This document shows, one piece after another, positions 8,320 to 16,658 of a stretch of DNA of 64,000 nt. This DNA is from Chitinophaga pinensis (GTDB lineage: Bacteria > Bacteroidota > Bacteroidia > Chitinophagales > Chitinophagaceae). The translations under genes and the position numbers were made by a program. Below the pieces are notes generated by a model, which was given only the letters and a program-made list of their open reading frames with translations, was not told where the DNA came from and ran no database searches. The stretch is from contig CAMAXV010000014.1 of NCBI GenBank assembly GCA_945862385.1, positions 16,664 through 80,663 of the forward strand, in the 5' to 3' direction. Positions within the stretch are counted from its first letter, which is position 1. Each line of letters opens with the position of its first letter.

Positions 8320-9119
8320 TTCTTTTTGTATTGTCCCGAAAGATCGAGTAACTCAATATTTTTAAAATCGATTTCCTGTCCCTCGCTTTGTAGGGCTATG
8401 AAACCTTTTTCCAGGAGCTTACCATCTATTTTCAGTGCAGGATTGTATCCGTTTGCCACGCCACCACCAATCTGAGGTTTTGAATATTGCAATACGGTAT
8501 CTCCGTTGATCAGGTGAGAGACCAGGGAATCTCCCAGTACGATGAGCTCTGCATGCACCCACTGATCACCATAATATGTTTTTGAATTGGAGTTGATACA
8601 ATGCCTTGGATCCACCCTACCCTTGAATACCACATCAGTTCCAGGGGAACACATATTCCCTGTTTGCCTTGCCAAACCATCATCTAACCCGCCCAGCAAT
8701 TGCATTTCAACTGATATCGGCCAGTCCTGCTCTTTCAGTATTGTTTTGGGATCCTGAGAATGATACATGATTCCGGAATTGATCTTGGTGTATGACGGGG
8801 CATCAGCACGCCAGATCCCGGTAAACCGGTAATCAAAGCGCAGTTTAAAATGAGAGAATGGCTTATTGAAGAATAGATGGCCATACCGATTATTGAATTG
8901 GTCATACTGGTCATATCGAACTTTAATCATACCCTCTTCAGCCCTGAAGGTATTGCCGTAATTTTCCCCTACTTCATGGTGAAAAATTTTGACAGTCCAG
9001 TTGCTCAGGTCTTTTCCATTAAAAAGGGGAATCCATTTTTCCTTGTTTGGAGGAATCAATGCCAGTGTACCCATGATGCAGATAAATACTGCAAACAGAT
9101 TAATAAACTTGTATTTCAT
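8316..9119 (-). CDS. DUF1080 / 3-keto-disaccharide hydrolase-domain exported protein
   Basis: A 267-residue protein with an N-terminal signal segment (MKYKFINLFAVFICIMGTLAL). One 3-keto-disaccharide hydrolase (DUF1080, concanavalin-like) domain begins at WIPLFNGKDLSNWTV and ends with GFIALQSEGQEIDFKNIELLDL, both typical family signatures. Members in Bacteroidota are periplasmic or extracellular glycan-processing proteins. Substrate is not deducible. The stop overlaps the mazG start by 4 bp, although the two functions are unrelated. Confidence 0.88.
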   Translation of the reverse strand: MKYKFINLFAVFICIMGTLALIPPNKEKWIPLFNGKDLSNWTVKIFHHEVGENYGNTFRAEEGMIKVRYDQYDQFNNRYGHLFFNKPFSHFKLRFDYRFTGIWRADAPSYTKINSGIMYHSQDPKTILKEQDWPISVEMQLLGGLDDGLARQTGNMCSPGTDVVFKGRVDPRHCINSNSKTYYGDQWVHAELIVLGDSLVSHLINGDTVLQYSKPQIGGGVANGYNPALKIDGKLLEKGFIALQSEGQEIDFKNIELLDLSGQYKKK

Positions 9120-9160
9120 ACAATAGGAAGATACATCAGAATTATCTAAAATGCTTCATA

Positions 9161-10363
9161 TCAGGCAGACTTCCCTCTAAATACCCATTTGTATTTTCCA
9201 GCTTCAAGCGTAATTCCCCAATAGTCGAACACACCACTACTTCTGTCGCCTGCAGCATTCAATAAGGTTTGACCGGTTATGCCAAAATATTTGGCTGATT
9301 CCGTTTTGAATATGTTTTTCACAGTAGTGTAATCATTTCCGGCCGAACGAGTTGACTCAACTGTTCGCGCAATGACCCATACAGCATCATAGGCTGCCAG
9401 TGCATAGGCATCAGGCTCCAGTCCGGTTTTAGCTTTAATGGCAGCCGCAACAGCAGATAAATCAGGATGAGCTGTTGCCGGGAGTCCAAAATTGGGAGCT
9501 ATGAAACCCACAGAAGCTGCAAAAGCGGCAGCTTGTGCATTTGCGGTTAGTGCAGGACTCAATACAATACCATCACCCCCATACCATTTAACGCTTGAAA
9601 AAATAGGATCAGCCGCTGCCTGTGCCATAATATCTGCACCCTCGTCAAATGAAGCCAGGTAAACACCTACCTTATCAGCACCCTGTGAGGCAATATGAGT
9701 CTGCAGACGGGTTTTTAGCGCAGAAAGTAAAGTTGTTATATTGGGAGAAGCTGCTGTATATGGCGTTAATGCATCAGTTTGGCCTCCCAAAGCTGTGAAA
9801 GCTTTGCCAACACTTTGCTGCAAACCCTTATTGCCTTCATCATCTCTGGACAGTGTAACGACTACTTTTTTGCCATCTTTTATCATCGAACCAGCCAGTG
9901 CAGGACCTTCTACCACATCACCCGGGCAGAACCTGAAGATGCCATCCTCTGCCACAGCCAGGCTGCTGGCCGTGCTACCCTGACTGATTATTATCAGGTT
10001 ATTGGCATCGGCGATTGGCTTAACAACTGCAAGTTCAGCACTCGATTGCGGTCCGATGAAATACTTTATTTTTTTGGCCAGACCTGCATTGATGCCATCT
10101 TTGGCCAAGGCTGTTTCCAGTTTTGTTTCAAAAGTTGTTGCAGAAAAACTCAGTTTGTTTCCCTTTTGTTGCATGAATGCATTCACGTCAGTAACTGCAA
10201 GATTTATTGCCTCCTGAGAAGTAATACCAAGACTAGACCAGTTGCCAGTGAGTGACAATAAAGCACCTATTTCAACTTTTTCCTGTAGAGAAGTAGAGCT
10301 TTTTTGACAACCAGAAAGGACGGATATAAATATGACTCCTATAAAAACAGAAAACTTTTTCAA
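9161..10363 (-). CDS. ABC-transporter-type substrate-binding lipoprotein (Leu/Ile/Val-binding fold)
   Basis: A 400-residue protein with a lipoprotein signal (MKKFSVFIGVIFISVLSGC, Cys19). It is followed by a type I periplasmic-binding fold: IGALLSLTGNWSSLG at the N-terminus, FIGPQSSAELAVVKPIAD, RDDEGNKGLQQSV and DAYALAAYDAVWVIART. These match the branched-chain amino acid (LivJ/AmtS-like) receptor family. No permease or ATPase genes are adjacent, so it is an orphan that may serve a distant transporter or act as a sensor. It lies 41 bp upstream of the DUF1080 gene on the same strand. Confidence 0.88.
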   Translation of the reverse strand: MKKFSVFIGVIFISVLSGCQKSSTSLQEKVEIGALLSLTGNWSSLGITSQEAINLAVTDVNAFMQQKGNKLSFSATTFETKLETALAKDGINAGLAKKIKYFIGPQSSAELAVVKPIADANNLIIISQGSTASSLAVAEDGIFRFCPGDVVEGPALAGSMIKDGKKVVVTLSRDDEGNKGLQQSVGKAFTALGGQTDALTPYTAASPNITTLLSALKTRLQTHIASQGADKVGVYLASFDEGADIMAQAAADPIFSSVKWYGGDGIVLSPALTANAQAAAFAASVGFIAPNFGLPATAHPDLSAVAAAIKAKTGLEPDAYALAAYDAVWVIARTVESTRSAGNDYTTVKNIFKTESAKYFGITGQTLLNAAGDRSSGVFDYWGITLEAGKYKWVFRGKSA

Positions 10364-10541
10364 TTAAAATAAATTTCATGAAAGGTAGAAATAGATTTAG
10401 AGATTTGATCTCATGGATGAAATTCTTTTTAAATTTTTTTAAAGGAGGTTGGCATTTAAACCTTTTGTTATAGGATGCTCTATATTTAACTTAAATTAGT
10501 ATTTAATTTAACACCTTAGAAGTAACCTAAATTAAAATACT

Positions 10542-11183
10542 ATGAAAAACATAATAGAAAAAATTGCCTTTGATCTATTTCGCGAATGGACAAAAAAGGC
10601 TGCTGATGATTTCCCTGATTTGAGCTTTACAATTATCGATGAGAGAAAATTAGTCAGAGATTTTAAAACTGCTTTTACAAGCGCAATTCATGCACTCTTA
10701 AAAGAAGAAAAAGCCAACAGTCGATTACTACCTGGATATGATTATGGATTTATAATAGGATTTATCACAGGACACCTAAACTCTTTTTGGGGATTTGAAT
10801 ATATCACTAAACAAACTGATGAATTCAAGCATTATTTGATTAATATTTCACTCTTGGAATTTTTAAAATCTGATATCATAACTGCTGTAAAAATAAATAC
10901 TCTTTATGATGATTATTACAATCTACTAACTAATCTCGAACATCGAGACCCCAAAATATCAGAAAAAATAATACCAAAATGGGATATAAATGAATCGAAA
11001 TCTATTCAAAAAATCAATAAGAATATGAATCCGATAATCCATTTTATAAGTAATCAGATTGAAGAAATGTTATTGAATCTATCAAAAAAAAATTACAAAG
11101 AATATCTGTCAGACTTGAAACCTACTTTAACTTATGATTTTATAAAAGAAGAAATTAAGCGAGAAGAGGATAGAAGAAGCTGA
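10542..11183 (+). CDS. Hypothetical protein, 213 aa, low-GC
   Basis: Not recognised. The 213-residue protein is soluble, rich in Lys, Ile, Asn and Glu, has no signal peptide, and ends in a charged tail (KEEIKREEDRRS). One moderately hydrophobic stretch (DYGFIIGFITGHLNSFWGF) is present. The gene is clearly more AT-rich than the flanking ABC lipoprotein and kinase genes, and its codon use is biased to A/T third positions. It lies next to an IS remnant and a duplicated tRNA-Leu 3' end, which together suggest an acquired segment. A simple coding start at ATG 10542 follows an AT-rich leader. Confidence 0.6.
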   Translation: MKNIIEKIAFDLFREWTKKAADDFPDLSFTIIDERKLVRDFKTAFTSAIHALLKEEKANSRLLPGYDYGFIIGFITGHLNSFWGFEYITKQTDEFKHYLINISLLEFLKSDIITAVKINTLYDDYYNLLTNLEHRDPKISEKIIPKWDINESKSIQKINKNMNPIIHFISNQIEEMLLNLSKKNYKEYLSDLKPTLTYDFIKEEIKREEDRRS

Positions 11184-11458
11184 GAAAACGAACCTGATGA
11201 CTACAGAGAAAACGTCATGTTCAACTTTGAGCCGGCGACCAGGACTCACAGAGCTTTCAATTTAGCGTTTTGACAAGGTAAAATAAGTCTGGTATAGCGT
11301 AAATAGAAAAAGTCTAAAACAAATTCTGAACTTTTATCTATTTTTAGAGCAACCCTCTGACTCTGAGCCGCGGAAAAGTTCTTCTTTTTCATGTTTAAAC
11401 CATTTAAGTTAGAAAATATTCTCTAAATCCGAATGGTCTAATTTTTGGGGAACCTTAC
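11184..11458. other. Non-coding stretch between low-GC gene and IS remnant
   Basis: 275 bases with no credible gene or terminator. The composition changes from AT-rich to mixed, as expected of a degraded insertion. Confidence 0.5.
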
Positions 11459-11600
11459 ATGGAGTATAAAATCGAAGGAATCACCCTAAGAAACGACAAA
11501 GGCTCACAGTTCATTGCAGGCGTGGTAAGGCAGTTTACGAAAGTCAAACAACTTTACGCTGAAACCCTGTCCCAGATGGCATTTCAGCCTGTTTTGGGCA
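11459..11600 (+). pseudogene. Fragment of an IS3-type transposase (integrase core)
   Basis: The reading frame starting at 11459 contains ITLRNDKGSQFIAGVVRQF. This resembles the segment around the second catalytic Asp of rve/IS3 OrfB transposases (LRSDNGSQF..). The similarity stops after about 30 residues and the frame then runs into a terminator-like hairpin. No first Asp, no Glu and no terminal inverted repeats are visible. I read it as a remnant, not a gene. Confidence 0.45.
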
Positions 11601-11628
11601 AAAAAAATCCTGCATTATTGCAGGATTT
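11599..11628 (-). terminator. Terminator-like hairpin beside truncated tRNA-Leu copy
   Basis: AAATCCTGCA and TGCAGGATTT pair around TTAT, with a T run on the minus strand. It has the same arrangement as the terminator that follows the complete tRNA-Leu at 11770-11803. Confidence 0.7.
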
Positions 11629-11630
11629 AA

Positions 11631-11651
11631 ATCAGTGCCCAAGACTGGATT
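11631..11651 (-). repeat. Duplicated 3' end of tRNA-Leu (direct repeat copy 1)
   Basis: The 21 bases 11631-11651 are identical to 11804-11824, which hold the last 16 bases of tRNA-Leu(GAG) plus 5 flanking bases. The offset is 173 bp. It may be a site-specific integration scar or the leftover of a second tRNA-Leu. Confidence 0.8.
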
Positions 11652-11769
11652 ACCTGCGGTGATCCAATTGTCCTGCGGGGGGGCATACTAACAAAAAAGT
11701 CCTGGCTCGCTTCGCTCACCCTGGTATTTTTTCTGTCCGCTCCCCGAAGCAAGCTTCGGTCGCGGCCAT

Positions 11770-11803
11770 AAAAAAAGTCCCGCACTTCGTGCAGGACTTT
11801 TTT
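11770..11803 (-). terminator. Terminator of tRNA-Leu(GAG)
   Basis: A near-perfect inverted repeat AAAGTCC(C)GCAC-TTC-GTGC(A)GGACTTT with A and T runs on both sides lies directly after the tRNA on the minus strand. Confidence 0.8.
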
Positions 11804-11808
11804 ATCAG

Positions 11809-11892
11809 TGCCCAAGACTGGATTCGAACCAGCACGCCGTTTCCAGCGCTACCACCTCAAGGTAGTGCGTCTACCAGTTTCGCCACCTGGGC
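11809..11892 (-). tRNA. tRNA-Leu (anticodon GAG)
   Basis: 84 nt. The acceptor stem GCCCAGG pairs with CTTGGGC, the anticodon loop TTGAGGT gives GAG, the variable arm is long as in class II tRNAs, the T arm contains GGTTCGAATCC, and A is the discriminator. No CCA is encoded. Confidence 0.93.
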
Positions 11893-11946
11893 CCGAGGGA
11901 CGACAAAATTATATAATTTAACGCACAAGAAAAAATCATGATTAAA

Positions 11947-13098
11947 TTATTTTATCAGAACGATTCTAAAAGTGGTTCCTTTACCGGGTTCTGAAGATTT
12001 TATAATGAGTTGTCCGCCATGATTCTCTTCAATAATTCTTTTTGAGAGTGTAAGTCCAAGTCCCCACCCGCGTTTTTTTGTACTGAATCCGGGTCTGAAA
12101 ATATGCTCTTGATCCGCCATGGAAATACCCTTCCCATTATCAGTAATATCAATGATAAGCTGATTCGTATTGCTAAAAAGGTCAACCCGGATTTGCCCTG
12201 TCCCCTCTTCCATGGCATCAAGCGCGTTTTTAAGCAGGTTTTCAATAACCCATTCAATAAGGGGAGCTGCTACATCAATCACAACAGGTTGTTCTGGTTG
12301 TTTGCCCAACTGGAGATCAATCTTGGTAGCTGCTCTTTTTCTGATGTAGTCTATTGTTCTGCCAACAAGTATGCTGATGTCTGTAGGTGTTTTCCTGGGT
12401 TTACTGCCAATCAGGCTAAACCTTTCTGTTATCAATTCCAGACGGTTGATATCCTTATCCATTTCATTCAGGACCATTTCCTTTTGATCAGTTTCACGCA
12501 ACATGGCTGTCCAGCCAATTAAAGCTGAAATTGGAGTACCCAGCTGGTGTGCAGTTTCCTTCGCCAATCCTGTCCACAGCAGCTCTTTTTCGGTCTTATG
12601 TCTGTATTGGATGGCAACAAAAAGTATGGATATAAAAAGGATAACTACAATCAATTGCAGGATTGGAAAATACCTGATTTGCTTGAGTAAGGTTGACTCA
12701 CCATAATAATATTTATTATACTTCAAACCATCTGCATCCAGGTAAGTGATGATGAGATGGTTATCATTTTTAAATCTGGTTAGCTGATCTTGCAGGTAAA
12801 CCGGGTTCTTAACGGCAAGTTGGCTGTCCAGATTCATGTAATTCATGATACTGTCTCTTTCATCTGCTTCTATGACCGGGATACTTTTTTGTTCAGCAAT
12901 GATGACCATTTGCAAAGAAAGGTCATCAGTAGAATCAGCCTTTGCAATCATTTGTTGAGCTGTAACCCATTCCTGCATTTGTCTGGACTCTTTTTGAGCT
13001 ATCCGGTTGCTCAGGTAATCAGAATAAAAAAAAGTACCTGCAATAATTAAAACTGCAACCAGGGATATGAAGACCGTGCTGATTAAACTTTTACCCAT
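11947..13098 (-). CDS. Membrane sensor histidine kinase
   Basis: 383 residues. A first membrane helix lies at about 5-25, an extracytoplasmic sensor region of about 115 residues follows, and a second helix lies at about 144-165. The dimerisation/phosphoacceptor domain carries His184 in KETAHQLGTPISAL. The HATPase domain has an N box (ENLLKNALDAMEE), G1 (DNGKGIS) and G2 (GWGLGLTLSKRII). All catalytic motifs are present. No response regulator lies next to it, so it is an orphan kinase with unknown partner and signal. It is divergent from the glycosyltransferase gene at 13191. Confidence 0.92.
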   Translation of the reverse strand: MGKSLISTVFISLVAVLIIAGTFFYSDYLSNRIAQKESRQMQEWVTAQQMIAKADSTDDLSLQMVIIAEQKSIPVIEADERDSIMNYMNLDSQLAVKNPVYLQDQLTRFKNDNHLIITYLDADGLKYNKYYYGESTLLKQIRYFPILQLIVVILFISILFVAIQYRHKTEKELLWTGLAKETAHQLGTPISALIGWTAMLRETDQKEMVLNEMDKDINRLELITERFSLIGSKPRKTPTDISILVGRTIDYIRKRAATKIDLQLGKQPEQPVVIDVAAPLIEWVIENLLKNALDAMEEGTGQIRVDLFSNTNQLIIDITDNGKGISMADQEHIFRPGFSTKKRGWGLGLTLSKRIIEENHGGQLIIKSSEPGKGTTFRIVLIK

Positions 13099-13190
13099 AA
13101 ATAATTTTGTAGCTACGGTTTAAGGCAAATTTGACGAATAATCCTTAGCAGACAAAGAAAATTCCAATCATTCACATTATTTTTGAAGGA

Positions 13191-14231
13191 ATGGACAAAA
13201 TCGTTCAATTACCTGCTGTTGCTGTTATCATTTTAAACTGGAATGGTAAAAAATACCTGGAAAGGTTTATACCTGTTTTACTGCAATCTTCATATCCCGA
13301 TTTTAAAATTTATGTGGCCGATAATGGGTCTACTGATGATTCAATTGCTTTTTTGAGGCAAACTCATCCTAAGGTAATAATCATTCCAGAGTCTACAAAT
13401 GAAGGTTTTGCGGGAGGCTATAACCGGGCTATTCAACAAATTCCGGAAGAATTTTTAGTACTACTCAATTCAGACATTGAAGTAACTCAAAACTGGTTGG
13501 AATCTCCAGTAAATATGATGCTAAGGGATCCTGCAATTGGAGCTGTTCAACCCAAAATACTTGATTTCAACAATAAAAAACGATTTGAGTATGCAGGAGC
13601 AGCAGGTGGTTGGATAGATACTCTGGGCTATCCATTTTCGATGGGAAGGGTTTTTGATATACTTGAGAATGACCACCAACAATATGATAAGCCCACTCCA
13701 ATATTCTGGGCATCAGGTGCTGCTATGTTTACAAGAAAATCAATCTTTATACAACTCGGAGGATTCGACAGCTATTTTTTTGCACACCAGGAAGAAATAG
13801 ACCTTTGCTGGCGCATGCAAAAGGCTGGCTATAAAATCATGAGTTCTCCGGCTTCAATAGTATACCATATCGGAGGAGGTACGCTTTCCAAAGATAATCC
13901 CCGGAAGATATACCTGAATTTCAGGAATAACCTCATCATGCTTTGGAAAAATCTTGAAGGAATTAACAGGTATCTTATACTTACAGCAAGATTTATGCTT
14001 GATGCGGTAAGTGCCTGGAAAAACCTGCTCAGCGGACAACCATCCTATTTCAAAGCAGTTGTGAATGCACATTTTGGATTTTTCAAATGGCTTTTATTTG
14101 CGCAAAAAAAAGCTTCAATGCATGAATCCGGAAATAATCGCCTGACAGGATTATACAAAGGCAGTATAGTATGGCAACACTTCATTAAAAAGAAAACAAG
14201 GTTTTCTGAAATTGTTGCTACAGAGAATTGA
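13191..14231 (+). CDS. Family 2 glycosyltransferase
   Basis: 346 residues with a GT-A fold: VAVIILNWNGKKYLERF at the N-terminus, VADNGSTDDS, the metal-site region LLNSDIEV, and the acceptor-side FFAHQEEIDLCWRMQKAGYKI. This matches rhamnosyltransferase-like GT2 enzymes that build cell-surface polysaccharides on the cytoplasmic face of the membrane. A hydrophobic C-terminal part (about 255-310) may anchor it. A -7-like TATTTTTG at 13178-13185 ends five bases before the ATG, so the mRNA may have almost no leader. The donor sugar is unknown. Confidence 0.9.
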   Translation: MDKIVQLPAVAVIILNWNGKKYLERFIPVLLQSSYPDFKIYVADNGSTDDSIAFLRQTHPKVIIIPESTNEGFAGGYNRAIQQIPEEFLVLLNSDIEVTQNWLESPVNMMLRDPAIGAVQPKILDFNNKKRFEYAGAAGGWIDTLGYPFSMGRVFDILENDHQQYDKPTPIFWASGAAMFTRKSIFIQLGGFDSYFFAHQEEIDLCWRMQKAGYKIMSSPASIVYHIGGGTLSKDNPRKIYLNFRNNLIMLWKNLEGINRYLILTARFMLDAVSAWKNLLSGQPSYFKAVVNAHFGFFKWLLFAQKKASMHESGNNRLTGLYKGSIVWQHFIKKKTRFSEIVATEN

Positions 14232-14257
14232 AATATAAACACGTTTTATTATTTTTG
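14228..14257 (+). promoter_or_regulatory. Promoter of the 68-aa membrane protein gene
   Basis: TTG at 14228-14230, a 19-bp spacer and TATTTTTG at 14250-14257 fit the Bacteroidota -33/-7 consensus. The ATG is at 14275. Confidence 0.7.
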
Positions 14258-14274
14258 CCAAGCAAAATAGAGAT

Positions 14275-14481
14275 ATGCAAAATAACACACAGGATACTGC
14301 AGCCAAAAATGATTTTGGCAGAAATTGGGTAAGTTCTTCACGCTTCCTCTTTCACATTCAGCTCTTTGCATTCGTTGCTTTTGTAATGGGAGGATGCTAC
14401 GGATTATACAGCATGCGTTATAAAGGTAAGCCTAAAGTTGAGGTTCCTGAGAGCACTCAATACACGCCTAAATACAAATAA
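14275..14481 (+). CDS. Small single-pass membrane protein, 68 aa, unknown
   Basis: Not recognised as a named family. It has a hydrophilic N-terminus of about 20 residues, one hydrophobic helix (LFHIQLFAFVAFVMGGCYGLY, about 26-46), and a basic and proline-containing tail ending in TPKYK. It has its own consensus promoter at 14228-14257 and sits between the glycosyltransferase and a tRNA pair. That supports a real gene despite its length. Confidence 0.7.
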   Translation: MQNNTQDTAAKNDFGRNWVSSSRFLFHIQLFAFVAFVMGGCYGLYSMRYKGKPKVEVPESTQYTPKYK

Positions 14482-14512
14482 GAATTTTCTTTTTTATTTC
14501 AATTCTTATTTA

Positions 14513-14520
14513 TATTTTTG
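14513..14520 (+). promoter_or_regulatory. Putative -7 element of the tRNA-Gly/tRNA-Leu unit
   Basis: TATTTTTG matches TAnnTTTG 22 bp before the tRNA-Gly. A clear TTG element is not seen upstream. Confidence 0.5.
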
Positions 14521-14542
14521 CAGCCCAATCGTTCTTAAACAT

Positions 14543-14615
14543 GCGGAAGTAGCTCAGCTGGTAGAGCATAACCTTGCCAAGGTTAGGGTCGCGGGTTCGA
14601 ATCTCGTCTTCCGCT
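14543..14615 (+). tRNA. tRNA-Gly (anticodon GCC)
   Basis: 73 nt. The acceptor GCGGAAG pairs with CTTCCGC, the anticodon loop TTGCCAA gives GCC, the T arm is GCGGG-TTCGAAT-CTCGT, and the discriminator is T. No CCA is encoded. Confidence 0.95.
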
Positions 14616-14616
14616 C

Positions 14617-14643
14617 GAAATTCCATCAACAGATGGAATTTTT
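14617..14643 (+). terminator. Hairpin after tRNA-Gly
   Basis: AATTCCATC and GATGGAATT pair around AACA and are followed by TTTTTG. It may be a terminator or a processing hairpin between the two tRNAs. Confidence 0.6.
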
Positions 14644-14677
14644 TGTTTAGTGACATCATGAAAATTTGTCTCCATTA

Positions 14678-14764
14678 GCCCGGGTGGTGGAATTGGTAGA
14701 CACGCAGGACTTAAAATCCTGTTCGCCGAAAAAGCGAGTGCGGGTTCGATTCCCGCCCCGGGCA
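14678..14764 (+). tRNA. tRNA-Leu (anticodon TAA)
   Basis: 87 nt class II tRNA. The acceptor GCCCGGG pairs with CCCGGGC, the anticodon stem CAGGA/TCCTG encloses CTTAAAA (anticodon TAA), a long variable arm contains CGCCGAAAAAGCG, and the discriminator is A. Confidence 0.95.
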
Positions 14765-14767
14765 CAC

Positions 14768-14808
14768 AACAACAAATCCCTGACTACGTCGGGGATTTGT
14801 TGTTAATT
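14768..14808. terminator. Bidirectional terminator between tRNA-Leu and symporter
   Basis: AACAACAAATCCC and GGGATTTGTTGTT form a long perfect stem. It serves the tRNA unit on plus and the symporter operon on minus. Confidence 0.8.
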
Positions 14809-14823
14809 AACGTAATGATTTCT

Positions 14824-16506
14824 TTATTTTTTCTCTCCGATAAACATCTGCAATAAAAATGCGAAGCAAACAACGCTCAAAGCTCCAATGGCATTGAGCC
14901 ACAACCAACCAATATCCGTAAATTTATACATACTCAGTACAACAGTCTCTCCAAGTATGGCTGCATAAAATACTGCATTCCCTTTTACTTTTTTCAGGTA
15001 AAAAGCTACGAGGAAAATACCAAGCATTACACCATAGAACCAGGAGCCCAATATATTAACAGCTTCAATCAGGCTGCCCAGGTTTGTAGCAAACTGCGCG
15101 AACACGATACAAAAAACACCCCAGAATAAGGTATACCAGCGTGAAAGCCTGAACTCCTCTTCTGGTGAAGGATTTTCATTGATATATATTTTATGAAAAT
15201 CAATCAGCGTGGCCGAAGATAGAGAATTGAACGTAGCGGCAATGCTGCCCCATGCAGCCAGGAAAATTACGGCAATCAGTAATCCGATCAATCCTTTTGG
15301 CATGTGGTCCATTACAAACCGAATAAAAATATAATTGGTATCAGATTGTTCAATGGGTATGCCTGATTCCTTTACCAAACCCATCATAGATTGTCTGATA
15401 GTCAATTCGCGGGTGCTGATCTCTTTTAATGCATCTTTCGTTAAATCCTGGTGGCTGGCATTCCAGCTTTCGAGCAGTGCACCCTTTTTGAGCTCAAGCG
15501 CTGCATGCTCTTTTTCCAGTGCTTCAACCTGCCCTTTGTAGGCAGTAGTTTTAAGTTTTTCAACAGCAAGCTTATTGAAGTAAACAGGAGCAGCGTTGAA
15601 CATGTAGAACACGAAAACAAGTACACCAATCATCAGGATAAAATACTGCATGGGAATCTTGACAATACCATTCATGATAAGTCCAATTCTGCTTTCCCGC
15701 ACAGAACTTGCGGTCAGATACCTTCCAACTTGACTCTGATCGGTTCCAAAATAGGATAATGCCAGGAAAAAGCCACCTATAACGCCACTGAAGATATTAA
15801 ACCTGTCGTTCCAATTGAACCCCTCTTCAGTTATACCAGTAGTAATTACATTCATCTTCCCCATTTCCTTTCCGAGGCTCAAAGCATCAAATAAACCCAT
15901 GCCTTCAGGCAACATTTCCAAAAGCAGCCAGGCGGCCAGAAATAATCCCAAAAAGATGATGCCTAACTGAAGTTGCTGGGTATAGGCAACGGCGCGTGCT
16001 CCCCCACTTATACTGTAGAGTATAACAACACCTCCCATGATCACATTTGTAAGGTAAATATTCCAGCCTAAAACGGAAGATAGAATGATTGCGGGAGCAT
16101 AGACGCTGATACCAGTGGCTAATGCCCTTGAAAACAAAAAAAGAAAGGCGGTAAGTGTTCTGGTTTTGCGGTCAAACCTTTTTTCCAGGAACTCGTAAGC
16201 GGTATAAATATTGAGTTTATGGAAGATTGGGACGAAGGTGATGCACAAAACAATCATCGCCAGCGGTAGTCCGAAATAATACTGTAGAAACCGCATGCCA
16301 TCTGTGTAGGCCTGTCCGGGTCCGGATAAAAAAGTTACTGCACTGGCCTGGGTGCCCACAATGCTGAGCATAACCATATACCAGGGCAGTTCACGACCAC
16401 TTCTGTAATAACCATTGATGTCTTTTGTGGCTTTGCCTTTGTAAACACCATAGAGTACCACAACAATCAATGTAAACAAAAGTACTCCCCAATCCAGTAA
16501 ACTCAT
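14824..16506 (-). CDS. Sodium:solute symporter (SSS family)
   Basis: 560 residues with about 13 membrane helices. Family features include an N-terminal helix (MSLLDWGVLLFTLIVVVLYGVYKGK), the YYRSGRELPWYMVMLSIVGTQASAVTFLSGPGQAY segment and GRYLTASSVRESRIG. A hydrophilic, partly coiled-coil insertion of about 75 residues (about 310-390) lies between two membrane helices. The substrate is unknown. The start ATG overlaps the stop of a 51-aa membrane protein gene (ATGA), which in turn overlaps the PIG-L gene. The three are probably one operon for uptake of a compound that the secreted deacetylase releases (inference). Confidence 0.9.
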   Translation of the reverse strand: MSLLDWGVLLFTLIVVVLYGVYKGKATKDINGYYRSGRELPWYMVMLSIVGTQASAVTFLSGPGQAYTDGMRFLQYYFGLPLAMIVLCITFVPIFHKLNIYTAYEFLEKRFDRKTRTLTAFLFLFSRALATGISVYAPAIILSSVLGWNIYLTNVIMGGVVILYSISGGARAVAYTQQLQLGIIFLGLFLAAWLLLEMLPEGMGLFDALSLGKEMGKMNVITTGITEEGFNWNDRFNIFSGVIGGFFLALSYFGTDQSQVGRYLTASSVRESRIGLIMNGIVKIPMQYFILMIGVLVFVFYMFNAAPVYFNKLAVEKLKTTAYKGQVEALEKEHAALELKKGALLESWNASHQDLTKDALKEISTRELTIRQSMMGLVKESGIPIEQSDTNYIFIRFVMDHMPKGLIGLLIAVIFLAAWGSIAATFNSLSSATLIDFHKIYINENPSPEEEFRLSRWYTLFWGVFCIVFAQFATNLGSLIEAVNILGSWFYGVMLGIFLVAFYLKKVKGNAVFYAAILGETVVLSMYKFTDIGWLWLNAIGALSVVCFAFLLQMFIGEKK

Positions 16507-16658
16507 CGCTTGTCTCTTTTATAAATGATTGCTGCCACCAGAATACCTATAAGTAACCCCAGTGCGATTTTTTTCCTTACCAGGGCAATCAAAAGGCCCA
16601 GCCCCAATCCCACTATCAATGCAAACACCGGCGAACGGCCCTTGTTACTTTTATTCAT
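16503..16658 (-). CDS. 51-aa membrane protein, translationally coupled
   Basis: Found by reading the gap between two annotated genes; it is short and easily missed. The product has a basic N-terminus (MNKSNKGRS), then two hydrophobic segments (VFALIVGLGLGLLIALV and ALGLLIGILVAAIIY) separated by RKKI, and ends YKRDKR. The ATG overlaps the last 8 bases of the PIG-L gene and the TGA overlaps the symporter ATG. This double overlap strongly suggests a real coupled gene. The function is unknown; a small partner of the symporter is one possibility. Confidence 0.7.
   Translation of the reverse strand: MNKSNKGRSPVFALIVGLGLGLLIALVRKKIALGLLIGILVAAIIYKRDKR

Noticed and set aside
14583..14765. 60-aa frame on minus across the tRNA pair
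   Set aside because: It is entirely within tRNA-Gly and tRNA-Leu sequence. The GIEPAL and RDSNPRP segments are the usual false translation of tRNAs.
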